The notes under the pieces were generated by a model that had not been told where the DNA came from, ran no database searches, and saw only the letters and a list, made by a program, of their open reading frames with translations. A DNA stretch of 64,000 nt from Comamonadaceae bacterium (lineage in GTDB: Bacteria; Pseudomonadota; Gammaproteobacteria; Burkholderiales; Burkholderiaceae_C), in the NCBI GenBank assembly GCA_947378785.1, contig CANCLK010000001.1, positions 1 through 64,000 on the forward strand. The letters run 5' to 3'. Shown here in pieces: positions 45,028-53,575 of this stretch (its first letter is position 1; each line of letters starts with the position of its first letter). A program made the position numbers and the translations under genes.

Positions 45028-45645
45028 ATGGAAATTCGCAGCGATGGATTTAAAAAAGAAGAGATCTACAAACTGATCACCGGGTGTGTTGTCCCGCGCC
45101 CAATTGCCTGGGTCTCCTCACTGAATGAAAATGGGAGTGTCAATCTAGCGCCGTTCAGCACATTCACCTTTGTGTCGTCCTTTCCGCCGATGCTGGGTTT
45201 CAATGTGGGGCGGCGCCTTGATCGGCCCAAAGATACAACGCGCAACATCCTGGATATCGGTGACTACGTTGTGCATATCGCAGATGAATCGATGCTGGAC
45301 GACATGCACAAAAGCTCCTTTGCATACCCCCCGGGTGTGAGTGAAGCGGAGGTGCTCGGACTTCAAACCGTGGCGTCAACTATTGTGCGCACGCCTCGGC
45401 TTGCTGCCGCGCCGATCAGCATGGAGTGTCGGCTGACCTCCATCACGGATTTCTCTGGCAACGGCGATGGTTTTGTGGTGGGTGAAGTGCTGATGTTTCA
45501 CGTCCGCGATGACCTTCTCGATGGTATGAAGATTGACTCCAATAAACTGCGTCCAGTGTCTCGCCTAGCAGGCGAGAACTACGCCTATCTCGGTGAAATC
45601 GTATCGATGTCAACCAGTTCCAATGGACCGCCCCCAAACCGCTAG
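45028..45645 (+). CDS. Flavin reductase-like domain protein
   Basis: A 205-residue FMN-binding split-barrel protein: LITGCVVPRPIAWVSSLNEN, VNLAPFSTFTFVSSFPPMLG, RPKDTTRNI and GDYVVHIAD match the flavin reductase-like family, which includes DIM6/NTAB-type and FMN reductases. AGGA precedes the ATG. As the last gene of the operon it could supply reduced flavin, but no flavin-dependent monooxygenase is encoded in the window. It converges with umuC. Confidence 0.88.
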   Translation: MEIRSDGFKKEEIYKLITGCVVPRPIAWVSSLNENGSVNLAPFSTFTFVSSFPPMLGFNVGRRLDRPKDTTRNILDIGDYVVHIADESMLDDMHKSSFAYPPGVSEAEVLGLQTVASTIVRTPRLAAAPISMECRLTSITDFSGNGDGFVVGEVLMFHVRDDLLDGMKIDSNKLRPVSRLAGENYAYLGEIVSMSTSSNGPPPNR

Positions 45646-45648
45646 GGA

Positions 45649-46956
45649 TCACTTGGTTTCAGGCAGCTCATCCCACCGCGTGGTGAAGCTGCCTGATCGG
45701 TTTTCAGACTTCATTCCCCAGCGCTCCTCGGTGCCGCAGACACCCGTGCGCAATGTGTTGCGCCCGTAAGTCCGGTTCAGTGTGTCGAGCGCAGCCATCA
45801 ACCGGGCTGAGCGTGCACGGGCCGTTGGATCATCAAACAGTGTTTCTTGTTTGGCGGTTTGGCTGGACAGCATGGTCAGCATGACGCCGGCTTTTTTGTA
45901 CTGGTAGCCGGGCTTGTAAATGAGTTCTAAGCCGACGATGGCTGCGCGCGTGAGCGCCAGTGTGTCGCTGCTAGGGTCCATCAGCGGCACCAGCCAACCG
46001 GCGTTGTATTGAGGGTCGCTGGCCTTGAAGCGGTTGGTCTGCACGAACACCTGTATGGCCGCTGCCACAGAGCCTTGCTGGCGGAGTTTTTCAGCCGCTT
46101 TGGCCACGTAACTGGCCACCGCTTCTCGCAACTCTGTCAGTGTGATCACCGGGGTACCAAAGCTGCGCGAGGTCATGATTTGCTGCTTCGGCGGCGCCAC
46201 ATCTTCCAGCTCAAGGCAGGACACGCCGCGCAACTCGTTGCAGGTACGCTCCATCACCACGCCAAACTGCGCCTGCATGTGCTTGGGCGACTGGCGCCGC
46301 AAGTCGAGCACGGTGTGTACGCCCATGGCTTGAAGCCGCTGGGCGATGCGCCGACCAACACCCCAGACCTCACCGACATCGGTTTTCGACATCCACTGCA
46401 AACGCTCTGGCTTGCTCAGCGCATGCAGATCGCACACGCCGTTGAACTCAGGGTTCTTTTTGGCCAGATGGTTGGCGAGCTTGGCCAAGGTTTTGGTCGG
46501 CCCTAGGCCAGCACAAACGGGCAGCCCTGTCCATTGCCGAATGCGCTCCCGCATCAGCTGACCCATGGCCACACCTCCGCCGTAATGCCGCACCACAGAC
46601 TCAACGCGCAAGAAGCTTTCGTCGATGCTGTAGACCTCGATGTCTTGGGCGAAGTCGCGCAAGATGCTGACGACGCGGTTGCTCATATCGCCATACAGCG
46701 TGTAGTTGGATGAGAACGCCTGAATGCCGTGCTGGGCGGCCAAGTCTTTCATCTTGAACCACGGCGTGCCCATCTTCACGCCCAACGCTTTGACTTCGCC
46801 GCTGCGCGCCACGGCGCAACCGTCGTTATTCGACAGCACCACCATCGGCACGCCCTCCAGCTTGGGCTGAAAGACACGCTCGCAGGAAACGTAAAAGTTG
46901 TTGACGTCGACCAGCGCAAACTGCGGCGCTGTATGTTGCGCTGTAGCCGGTGTCAT
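45649..46956 (-). CDS. umuC: DNA polymerase V catalytic subunit UmuC
   Basis: A 435-residue Y-family translesion polymerase. It has [38 protein letters not shown] and the catalytic YSIDESFL near residue 110, then [17 protein letters not shown] and the UmuC-specific C-terminal region. The start was placed at the ATG at 46956 ([16 protein letters not shown]), 5 bp after umuD; the open frame extends 18 codons into umuD. Expressed with umuD under a LexA box. Its stop lies 3 bp from the convergent flavin-reductase-like gene. Confidence 0.96.
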   Translation of the reverse strand: MTPATAQHTAPQFALVDVNNFYVSCERVFQPKLEGVPMVVLSNNDGCAVARSGEVKALGVKMGTPWFKMKDLAAQHGIQAFSSNYTLYGDMSNRVVSILRDFAQDIEVYSIDESFLRVESVVRHYGGGVAMGQLMRERIRQWTGLPVCAGLGPTKTLAKLANHLAKKNPEFNGVCDLHALSKPERLQWMSKTDVGEVWGVGRRIAQRLQAMGVHTVLDLRRQSPKHMQAQFGVVMERTCNELRGVSCLELEDVAPPKQQIMTSRSFGTPVITLTELREAVASYVAKAAEKLRQQGSVAAAIQVFVQTNRFKASDPQYNAGWLVPLMDPSSDTLALTRAAIVGLELIYKPGYQYKKAGVMLTMLSSQTAKQETLFDDPTARARSARLMAALDTLNRTYGRNTLRTGVCGTEERWGMKSENRSGSFTTRWDELPETK

Positions 46957-46961
46957 CACGC

Positions 46962-47426
46962 TCAGCCCCGGCTTGTGAGGCGCCGCACCACGCCAACGAC
47001 GACGCCCCATATTTCGAGCTCAGCGTCCGCCGCAAACGTGATGGGCGCGTAGCTCGGATTTTCTGGCCAGAGTTCGGGCTGGCCTTGCCGGTAGCGCAGC
47101 CGCTTGATGGTGTACTCACTGTTCACCACGGCCACCACGATGTCACCAGACTGCGGCGTGAGCGAGCGGTCGACGACCACCTTGTCTTCGTGGTGAATGC
47201 CAGCGTTGGTCATCGAGTCACCCTTGACCGTGAACATGAAGGTGGCTGGTTTGTTGCGCACCAAATAGTCGTTGAGGTTGAGCGCCTCTTCGGCGTAGTC
47301 GGCTGCGGGCGAAGGAAAGCCCGCCGACAACCGGTGGCTGATCAGCCGCAGCTGGGCGGCTGGCAGGCTAGGCGCTGAAGGCCGGGGGATCTGGTCAAGG
47401 GAGGGTTCAAGGCGATTCGAAAGCAT
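46962..47426 (-). CDS. umuD: SOS mutagenesis protein UmuD (LexA-fold autoprotease)
   Basis: A 154-residue protein. The self-cleavage site is Ala-Gly in [13 protein letters not shown] near residue 35, the Ser nucleophile is in [12 protein letters not shown] and the general-base Lys in [10 protein letters not shown]. RecA-stimulated cleavage gives UmuD', which activates UmuC. The ATG lies only 10 bp from the LexA box and has no ribosome site, so the transcript may be leaderless or nearly so. Confidence 0.95.
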   Translation of the reverse strand: MLSNRLEPSLDQIPRPSAPSLPAAQLRLISHRLSAGFPSPAADYAEEALNLNDYLVRNKPATFMFTVKGDSMTNAGIHHEDKVVVDRSLTPQSGDIVVAVVNSEYTIKRLRYRQGQPELWPENPSYAPITFAADAELEIWGVVVGVVRRLTSRG

Positions 47427-47436
47427 AGGGCGGGTA

Positions 47437-47452
47437 CTGTATAAAAATACAG
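47437..47452 (-). promoter_or_regulatory. LexA (SOS) box of umuDC
   Basis: CTGT-N8-ACAG: the sequence is CTGTATAAAAATACAG, flanked by TA on its left, very close to the E. coli consensus. It is immediately upstream of umuD and should repress the operon until DNA damage. Confidence 0.93.
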
Positions 47453-47500
47453 TCTACCTGCAATAGGCTTGATTTCAACGATTTCTAATCCAGTTGAGCG

Positions 47501-48775
47501 TCAGAGCAGGCTATCGGCCCAAATATTACGCGCCCAGTCCCAAGCGTAAAGCCCTTCAAGCTCGGTTGGGGCCGGCGACACACCGCCCGAACCTGGGACA
47601 GTTTTAAAAGTCTTGTCAGCCGCACTGTATTGATGCACGCTGGCCACGTGAACCACACGCGTCGCATCAACAAAGCTATAGCAGGTGTTCGTCAAGACAG
47701 GTTCTGGGTTGACCTCAAACCCGCGCAACTCAGCCACGATGGCCGCCGCAGTCACCTTGGCGTGCTGATTGGCCATATGACCAGACTTGGGCATGAAAGC
47801 AGCGTTTTGGGTTGAGTCACCGATGATGTGTATATCTTTGGCTGCGGTAGATTCGAAATTTAAAAAATTGACCTGTGCCCAACGCTTGTTCGAATTGGCC
47901 AATCCGGTTTGCACGACGATGTCGCTTGCACGCATGCGAGGCAAAACATTCAAGACATCGGCGCGAGCGGCGTCTTGAATATCAAATTTGAGCGTCTTGG
48001 TCGCGGCGTCGATGCGCAGCAGGTTGTGTGAGGAGCGGTATTCAACCATCCCCGGATATAAATCTGCCCAGGCCTTTTTAAATAAGCTAGGTTTTGACAC
48101 CACATCTTCGTTGGCATCGAGGATCAACACTTTCGACTTGGGCTTGTATTTCTTAAAATAAGCGGCCACCTGACAGGCTCTTTCATACGGCCCGGGCGGA
48201 CATCTGAACGGCGCCTCCGGGACAGTGATGGCGAACACGCCGCCATCGGGCATCTGCTGCAGTTGCTTTTGCAAGGCCAGGGTTTCGGGACCGGCCTTCC
48301 AAGCCTGCAAGGTCACCCCGGCTTGATTCGCCTGCACCAAGCCCTCAATGCTGTCCATCATAAAATCTACCCCGGGCGACAACACCAATTTGTCGTAGGC
48401 GAGTTTTTTACCCGACCTTAATTGAACGATTTTTTGGAGCGGATCAATAGACGCCACCCAGTCTTGGACCCAAGAAACACCATGCTGCTTTTGCAAGGCC
48501 TCATACGAGACAGTCAACTCAGAGAGATTGTTGGAGCCACCCAGCACCAAGTTCGACAACGGACAAGAGACAAAAAATGGATCGGGTTCAATCAGGGTGA
48601 CGCGCGCGTTGTAGTCAGAAAATAGGCGAATATATTTAGCGGCCGTCGCACCACCAAAGCCCGCACCAACAACCAAGACCTGAGCCGACTGAAGATCCGC
48701 ACGAACCAGACCCGGAAACGCCACACCACCGGCCAACAGGGCGCTGGTACGGCTTAAAAAATGGCGACGATGCAT
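47501..48775 (-). CDS. Flavocytochrome c sulfide dehydrogenase-type flavoprotein (FccB/SoxF-like)
   Basis: A 424-residue periplasmic FAD protein exported by a twin-arginine signal (MHRRHFLSRTSALLAGG). The FAD loop is VLVVGAGFGGATAAKYIRLF; redox-active Cys candidates are in FVSCPLSNLVLGG and TNTCYSFVDATRVVHVA, the latter in the FCSD C-terminal domain. It oxidises sulfide or related sulfur with a cytochrome partner. AAGG precedes the ATG at 48775; upstream in-frame codons lack a Tat signal. It is last in the soxXYZA operon, 19 bp after soxA. Confidence 0.9.
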   Translation of the reverse strand: MHRRHFLSRTSALLAGGVAFPGLVRADLQSAQVLVVGAGFGGATAAKYIRLFSDYNARVTLIEPDPFFVSCPLSNLVLGGSNNLSELTVSYEALQKQHGVSWVQDWVASIDPLQKIVQLRSGKKLAYDKLVLSPGVDFMMDSIEGLVQANQAGVTLQAWKAGPETLALQKQLQQMPDGGVFAITVPEAPFRCPPGPYERACQVAAYFKKYKPKSKVLILDANEDVVSKPSLFKKAWADLYPGMVEYRSSHNLLRIDAATKTLKFDIQDAARADVLNVLPRMRASDIVVQTGLANSNKRWAQVNFLNFESTAAKDIHIIGDSTQNAAFMPKSGHMANQHAKVTAAAIVAELRGFEVNPEPVLTNTCYSFVDATRVVHVASVHQYSAADKTFKTVPGSGGVSPAPTELEGLYAWDWARNIWADSLL

Positions 48776-48794
48776 GGTGACCTTTGGGTAATTT

Positions 48795-49592
48795 TTATGG
48801 CCGTACGCCGGGGCTCTCAAGCGGCATACCGCGTGCACGCCATGCTAAAAACAATTCAAGTTCTAGCAACTCTTTAGAGCCAAAAGCCAAAGGCTCAGCG
48901 CGAACACCTGTCAAACAATTACGCAAGCGCCGTTCTAAAGAACCGACAGACTGCCACTCAAGGCGATAAATAGGATAGGCCGTGGGATGCCCTTGTGGAA
49001 TTAAATTACCGGCCAGTTTTTGACCCGGTCGCTCGGCGTGGCACTGCGCGCACGATAGATTCAACTGACCAAGCCGCAGATTGAACAAACGTTCGCCGGC
49101 CTCTAGGTGCGCCGCGTTTGACGCATGACGCTCAACCGTGATGGGCATGCCTTTAGACTGCGCCGAGAGAAATGCGGACAGCGACAACAGGGGTTTGCTT
49201 TCGAGGGCCAAGGGCGCAGCGCCTTGGTGTTCAGTACGGCACTGATTGATACGCCCGTCAAGATTCAACAAGGACCGGCCCCCCGCTCTTGAAGTGCTTA
49301 ACTTAGGAAAGCTAGCCGCAACGCCTTTCATCGACACCTTGGCCTCTCCATGACACGCCGCACAGGCTATTTTATTTGTGCCAGTGGCTTCTTGCCAGAG
49401 AGCCCGCCCGTCCAGCACCGCAAAGTTGGCGGGATTCAACAAAGGGTCGTCTTGCATGGCCTTTGTATCAGCGGACATCAGCTCATAGCTGGACTGCCGT
49501 TCATTGCCAACAGGATCCGCCTTGGCCGAAGCCCCGACAACAACAAGTGCACAGATCCCGCAGCAGACAAAGACTTTAGCGATGAAGGTCAT
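48795..49592 (-). CDS. soxA: Sulfur oxidation diheme c-type cytochrome SoxA
   Basis: A 265-residue periplasmic cytochrome with a signal peptide ending GASAKADP. It has two heme sites, CAACH near residue 78 and CAQCH near residue 180, the family motif RINQCRTEH, and the ligand/active Cys in RRLRNCLTGVRAEPL. With SoxX it attaches thiosulfate to the SoxY cysteine. The ATG at 49592 was chosen; a GTG seven codons upstream overlaps the SoxZ stop and is an alternative. Confidence 0.93.
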   Translation of the reverse strand: MTFIAKVFVCCGICALVVVGASAKADPVGNERQSSYELMSADTKAMQDDPLLNPANFAVLDGRALWQEATGTNKIACAACHGEAKVSMKGVAASFPKLSTSRAGGRSLLNLDGRINQCRTEHQGAAPLALESKPLLSLSAFLSAQSKGMPITVERHASNAAHLEAGERLFNLRLGQLNLSCAQCHAERPGQKLAGNLIPQGHPTAYPIYRLEWQSVGSLERRLRNCLTGVRAEPLAFGSKELLELELFLAWRARGMPLESPGVRP

Positions 49593-49609
49593 CTCAGCGT
49601 TCTGGTCAT

Positions 49610-49939
49610 TCACGTCACAAGAAGTTGACTGGTCGTACTGGAAGCGTAGCCGTCGTCACCAGTCCATTTAAATTCAAGCGTGCCGCTTTCGGTCGCCACG
49701 GTTGTAAAAATAATCATGGGATTGGCACCCATCCCCGGATGCAGTTCAACCCGAAAGACCTCAACGTCGTTGTACGTGCAAAGAAAATCTCGAATGATGT
49801 CTCGCGGCACACGCTGCCCAGTTTCAGTATGACGAAAACCGGATTCCATGTCGTGCTGAACGATGATGCGAATTTCAATGATGTCGCCCTTCTTGGCGCT
49901 TGCAGGCATGGTCACCAGGGTACGAGAAGTCTTGCCCAC
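49610..49939 (-). CDS. soxZ: Sulfur carrier complex protein SoxZ
   Basis: A 109-residue immunoglobulin-like protein: KKGDIIEIRIIVQHDMESGFR and ELHPGMGANPMIIFTT are typical of SoxZ. It forms the SoxYZ carrier that holds sulfur intermediates in the periplasm and has no signal peptide of its own, as expected, since it is exported with SoxY. It starts 2 bp after soxY. Confidence 0.94.
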   Translation of the reverse strand: MGKTSRTLVTMPASAKKGDIIEIRIIVQHDMESGFRHTETGQRVPRDIIRDFLCTYNDVEVFRVELHPGMGANPMIIFTTVATESGTLEFKWTGDDGYASSTTSQLLVT

Positions 49940-49941
49940 TT

Positions 49942-50379
49942 TTACACCTCCGCACAGGCTGCTATCGTGACCAGAGTCGACGCATCACCTTGCCAAAAAG
50001 AACCATCGCTCATGTGTGCGATCGCCCGCACACGTTGCGAGTCGCCCAAACGGATTCGGGTCGTGATAACCGCCCGACCGGAACGCGATGACAAATAGAA
50101 ACTCACCACATTCGGCAAAGGATTACCTTCCGCCACGATATGAATCGCCTGCACGTAGTCAGTCTTCGTCATGGGGCTCTCAACCGAGACCTTCATGGTG
50201 ACCAGATTCCCGTTTTCAACCAGCGGGGGGATCACTAAAGTCACCCGTCCCCTAGAGACGTTTTTGTTACCCACAATCTTTTCAACGGCCTGCGTAGCAT
50301 CAGCAACCTCACCAAGTGCGTTAAACGAGGGCAGCCCACTGGCGACTGCGGCACTGAATACAAAAGCTCTTCGATTCAT
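49942..50379 (-). CDS. soxY: Sulfur carrier protein SoxY with atypical C-terminus
   Basis: A 145-residue protein with a twin-arginine signal (MNRRAFVFSAAVASG) and the SoxY core RVTLVIPPLVENGNLVTMKV. In characterised SoxY the chain ends GGCGG, whose Cys carries the substrate. Here it ends VTIAACAEV, so the carrier Cys is kept but the flexible glycines are replaced by Ala, Glu and Val. A GTG two codons upstream overlaps the SoxX stop and is an alternative start. Confidence 0.92.
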   Translation of the reverse strand: MNRRAFVFSAAVASGLPSFNALGEVADATQAVEKIVGNKNVSRGRVTLVIPPLVENGNLVTMKVSVESPMTKTDYVQAIHIVAEGNPLPNVVSFYLSSRSGRAVITTRIRLGDSQRVRAIAHMSDGSFWQGDASTLVTIAACAEV

Positions 50380-50381
50380 CG

Positions 50382-50822
50382 TCACGGTTTTAAGCTCACT
50401 AGAAAAGCGACAACATCTTCAATTTCTTGTGCTGTCAATATTGTTTTACCTGCGAACTGCGGTGCCACACGCGTGAGGCCTTCGGTGCGGAAATACGCGG
50501 GCATGATGGTGTCGGGATTGAACCGACTTGCATCAACGATGCGCGCACGCAATTGCGCGGAGGATAACTGGGCAGAGCTTGCCGCGAGATCGGGGGCCAA
50601 GTTGCCTTGAAACCGCTCTTCAGGAAACGGGCCGCTGTGACACAAGATGCACAAACCTGCCTGCCGGCTGACAACAAGAGCACGCCCACGCGCCACGTCA
50701 CCAGGTTGCCCTGACAGCGATGCAAGAATCTGATCGGCGACAAATGTCTGCGCAAAAAGGGGGCTGGGGATGGCGAGGCAGGCACTCAGTGCCAACACCC
50801 ACCCAGCACCCCGCCCCGTCAT
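50382..50822 (-). CDS. soxX: Sulfur oxidation c-type cytochrome SoxX
   Basis: A 146-residue monoheme cytochrome with a signal peptide ending SPLFAQTF, heme site CILCH near residue 57 and the axial Met in TIMPAYFRTEGL. Partner of SoxA. Its ATG overlaps the stop of the molybdenum enzyme gene (ATGA), so the sox genes are translationally coupled to an unrelated oxidoreductase. Confidence 0.93.
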   Translation of the reverse strand: MTGRGAGWVLALSACLAIPSPLFAQTFVADQILASLSGQPGDVARGRALVVSRQAGLCILCHSGPFPEERFQGNLAPDLAASSAQLSSAQLRARIVDASRFNPDTIMPAYFRTEGLTRVAPQFAGKTILTAQEIEDVVAFLVSLKP

Positions 50823-53014
50823 ACCAAAGTCATTCCACTATTTTTCAACGGCACATTACGCAACCGCTTGCCCGTAGCACGATAAATCGCGTTGAGCACA
50901 GCCGGTGCGGCCACACAAATGGTGGGCTCCCCAATGCCGCCCCACTCTTTGCCACCACCTTCCAAGATGATGGTCTCAACCTTCGGCATCTGTGCAAGCC
51001 GGATCGACCCAAAGGTATCAAAGTTCTTTTGCTCGATTCTGCCGTTTTTAACCGTGCACTCTTGTTCGAACAATGCCGACAAACCATAGACGAAAGAGCC
51101 TGAGACTTGACGTCTGATTTGCGCCGGATTGACCGCATAGCCACAATCAGTAGCGGCAACAATGCGATGGATTTTCACCTTGGTGCCATCCGTCACAGAC
51201 AACTCGCAGGCAGCAGCGACATAGCTGCCAAAGGCCGTCATCTGCGCAACACCACGGAACACGCCAGGGGCAGCAGGCTTGGTCCAACCGATGCCATCGG
51301 CCACGGCATTGAGCACCGCGAGATTGCGAGGGAACTTACCCATGTACTTTCGACGAAACTCAACCGCATCCATACCCGCCGTCTCGGCGAGCTCGTCCAT
51401 GAAACATTCCATAAAGATCGCATTTTGATTCACGTTCACGCCACGCCAAAAGCCTGGCGGAATGTGCGTATTGCGCATGGCGTGTTCCATCAACTGGTTT
51501 GGGAATTCATACCCAAAACCATGCTCACCGCCATCAAAGACACCTTGAAAGGCCAGAGCGTCACGACCTTTTTGTGCAGCGAGAACAGAGGGGAACACCG
51601 ATGCCAAAATCGACTGACCTGACAAGCGCATGTGCACACCCGTCAGATTTTTGTTCGCATCGAACGAACCCGTCAGCTTGCACATCATGATCGGGTGGTA
51701 ACGACCCTGTGTCATGTCCTCTTCACGGGTCCACATCAATTTGATCGGCGTGCCGGGCATCTGTTTGGCGATGTTGACCGCTTGCGTGGTGTAGTCTTGA
51801 AACGCCCCACGCCGACCAAAGCCACCACCCAGATTGACTTTGTAGACTTCGCATTTTTCAGCGGTCAAGCCGGAAGCTGCAATCACCGCAGCCAATGAGG
51901 CTTCGCCGTCTTGTGTCGGCACCCAAGCTTCACAACGCTCAGGAGTCCATTTGGCCGTGGCGTTCATGGGCTCCATGGGTGCATGGTTCAGGTATGGGTA
52001 AAAGTAAGTGGCCTCCGCCTTTTTAACGGCGGCGTTTAGCGCAACCTTGGTGTCGCCACGCGTGTTGCCAACAAAAGCCTGTTCAGCGGTCAAGCCCTCT
52101 TCCAGAATCTTGGCAATCGAGGCACTTGACACTGAAGCGTTCGGGCCTTCATCCCACACAATCTCAACTTTATCGAGTGCGGTTTTTGCGATCCAGAAAG
52201 TGTCGGCCACCACGGCCACGGCAGTCTCGCCGACTTGCATGACTTTCTTAACGCCTTTGATGCCAGTCACTTTGCTGGCATCAAAGCTTTTGACCTTGCC
52301 ACCAAACACCGGGCACTCTTTGATGTTTGCCACCAACATGCCTGGCATCTTTAAATCGATACCGTAGACCTGTTTGCCGGTCACTTTGTCAGCATAGGTA
52401 TCAATGCGATTCAACGGCTTGCCAATGATCTTCCAGTCTTTAGGATCTTTCAGCGTGATGCTGGCGTCAGTCGGCACTGCAAGCTTTGAAGCCGCTGCGG
52501 CGACTTTGCCGAACGTGACTTTGCGGCCACTTGGTTTGTGTGTGATCACGCTTTCTGCGGCAACACACTCTGCAACGGGAACGCTCCATCCGTCTGCCGC
52601 TGCCTGCACCAGCATCAAACGTGCTGCGGCCCCACCTTTGCGAACGTATTGCTCTGACGTGCGGATGCCGCGACTACCGCCAGTTGAAAACGCACCCCAG
52701 ACGCGCTTGCGTTTGAGGCTTTCACCCGGTGTGGGATATTCGACCGTGACTTTTTTCCAGTTGCATTCGAGTTCTTCGGCCACCAGTTGAGCCAAGCCGG
52801 TGATGGTGCCTTGACCCATCTCTGAGCGTACAACGCGGACAATGACAGTGTCGTCGGGCTTGATCACCACCCAGGCACCGATCTCGGGGGTTGAATCTGC
52901 AGCTTGTGCTGAGCCCACAAAAGTCATTTGGATACCAAGGGCCAAGCCACTGCTGACGGCGGTTGTACCCACGACAAAATGACGACGGGAAAGATTTGGG
53001 ACGCGTGCGTTCAT
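50819..53014 (-). CDS. Molybdopterin-binding oxidoreductase subunit, IorB/aldehyde-dehydrogenase type, Tat-exported
   Basis: A 731-residue catalytic subunit of the xanthine-dehydrogenase family with a twin-arginine signal (LSRRHFVVGTTAVSSG). MPT segments include RVVRSEMGQGTITGLAQLVAEEL and VNLGGGFGRRGAFQDYTTQA, and the catalytic Glu is in WGGIGEPTICVAAPA. AAGGGG precedes the ATG. It is paired with the (2Fe-2S) subunit upstream and coupled to soxX downstream. A periplasmic aldehyde or N-heterocycle dehydrogenase passing electrons to cytochrome c is likely; involvement in sulfur chemistry is unproven. Confidence 0.9.
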   Translation of the reverse strand: MNARVPNLSRRHFVVGTTAVSSGLALGIQMTFVGSAQAADSTPEIGAWVVIKPDDTVIVRVVRSEMGQGTITGLAQLVAEELECNWKKVTVEYPTPGESLKRKRVWGAFSTGGSRGIRTSEQYVRKGGAAARLMLVQAAADGWSVPVAECVAAESVITHKPSGRKVTFGKVAAAASKLAVPTDASITLKDPKDWKIIGKPLNRIDTYADKVTGKQVYGIDLKMPGMLVANIKECPVFGGKVKSFDASKVTGIKGVKKVMQVGETAVAVVADTFWIAKTALDKVEIVWDEGPNASVSSASIAKILEEGLTAEQAFVGNTRGDTKVALNAAVKKAEATYFYPYLNHAPMEPMNATAKWTPERCEAWVPTQDGEASLAAVIAASGLTAEKCEVYKVNLGGGFGRRGAFQDYTTQAVNIAKQMPGTPIKLMWTREEDMTQGRYHPIMMCKLTGSFDANKNLTGVHMRLSGQSILASVFPSVLAAQKGRDALAFQGVFDGGEHGFGYEFPNQLMEHAMRNTHIPPGFWRGVNVNQNAIFMECFMDELAETAGMDAVEFRRKYMGKFPRNLAVLNAVADGIGWTKPAAPGVFRGVAQMTAFGSYVAAACELSVTDGTKVKIHRIVAATDCGYAVNPAQIRRQVSGSFVYGLSALFEQECTVKNGRIEQKNFDTFGSIRLAQMPKVETIILEGGGKEWGGIGEPTICVAAPAVLNAIYRATGKRLRNVPLKNSGMTLV

Positions 53015-53024
53015 GTTGGACCCC

Positions 53025-53477
53025 TTAAGCTTTAGCGACTGAATGAATAGCAGCGCGAACTTCTTGGAAGCTGCCGCAACGACAAATATTGGTGATGGCC
53101 GCATCGATATCTGCATCGGTCGGTTTTGGTTTTTTAGCCAGCAAATCAGTGGCCGCCATCAGCATGCCTGATTGACAAAAACCACACTGTGGCACTTGGT
53201 GCTCGATCCACGCCTGCTGCAACTTAGTCAGCTTGCCATTTTTGGCCAAGCCTTCAATCGTTTGAATCTTCTTGCCCACGGCAACGCTGACAGGCAGCAC
53301 ACATGAGCGAACGGCGGCGCCATCCATCATGACGGTACAGGCACCACATTGCGCAATACCACAGCCGTATTTGGTGCCGGTTAAACCGACTTGTTCACGA
53401 ATGACCCACAACAAAGGCGTGTTTGAGTCGACATCGACTCTGTGCACTTTGCCGTTAATCGTTAGTTGAATCGCCAT
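53025..53477 (-). CDS. (2Fe-2S) small subunit of the Tat-exported molybdenum oxidoreductase
   Basis: A 150-residue protein with YGCGIAQCGACTVMMDG plus a fourth Cys in RSCVLP for the ferredoxin cluster, and PQCGFCQSGMLM with NICRCGSFQEV for the second cluster. CAGGAG precedes the ATG at 53477; the open frame continues 24 codons upstream without support. It has no signal peptide and presumably travels with the Tat-targeted large subunit. It is first in the operon running down to 47501. Confidence 0.94.
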   Translation of the reverse strand: MAIQLTINGKVHRVDVDSNTPLLWVIREQVGLTGTKYGCGIAQCGACTVMMDGAAVRSCVLPVSVAVGKKIQTIEGLAKNGKLTKLQQAWIEHQVPQCGFCQSGMLMAATDLLAKKPKPTDADIDAAITNICRCGSFQEVRAAIHSVAKA

Positions 53478-53575
53478 TGATAAACTCCTGAGTATGGTTT
53501 TTTTCGAGACACAGTTTTCAATCCTACTAGGACTGCAAAGACTCCACAATCGGGGGTATGCCCTAGGGATGGACG

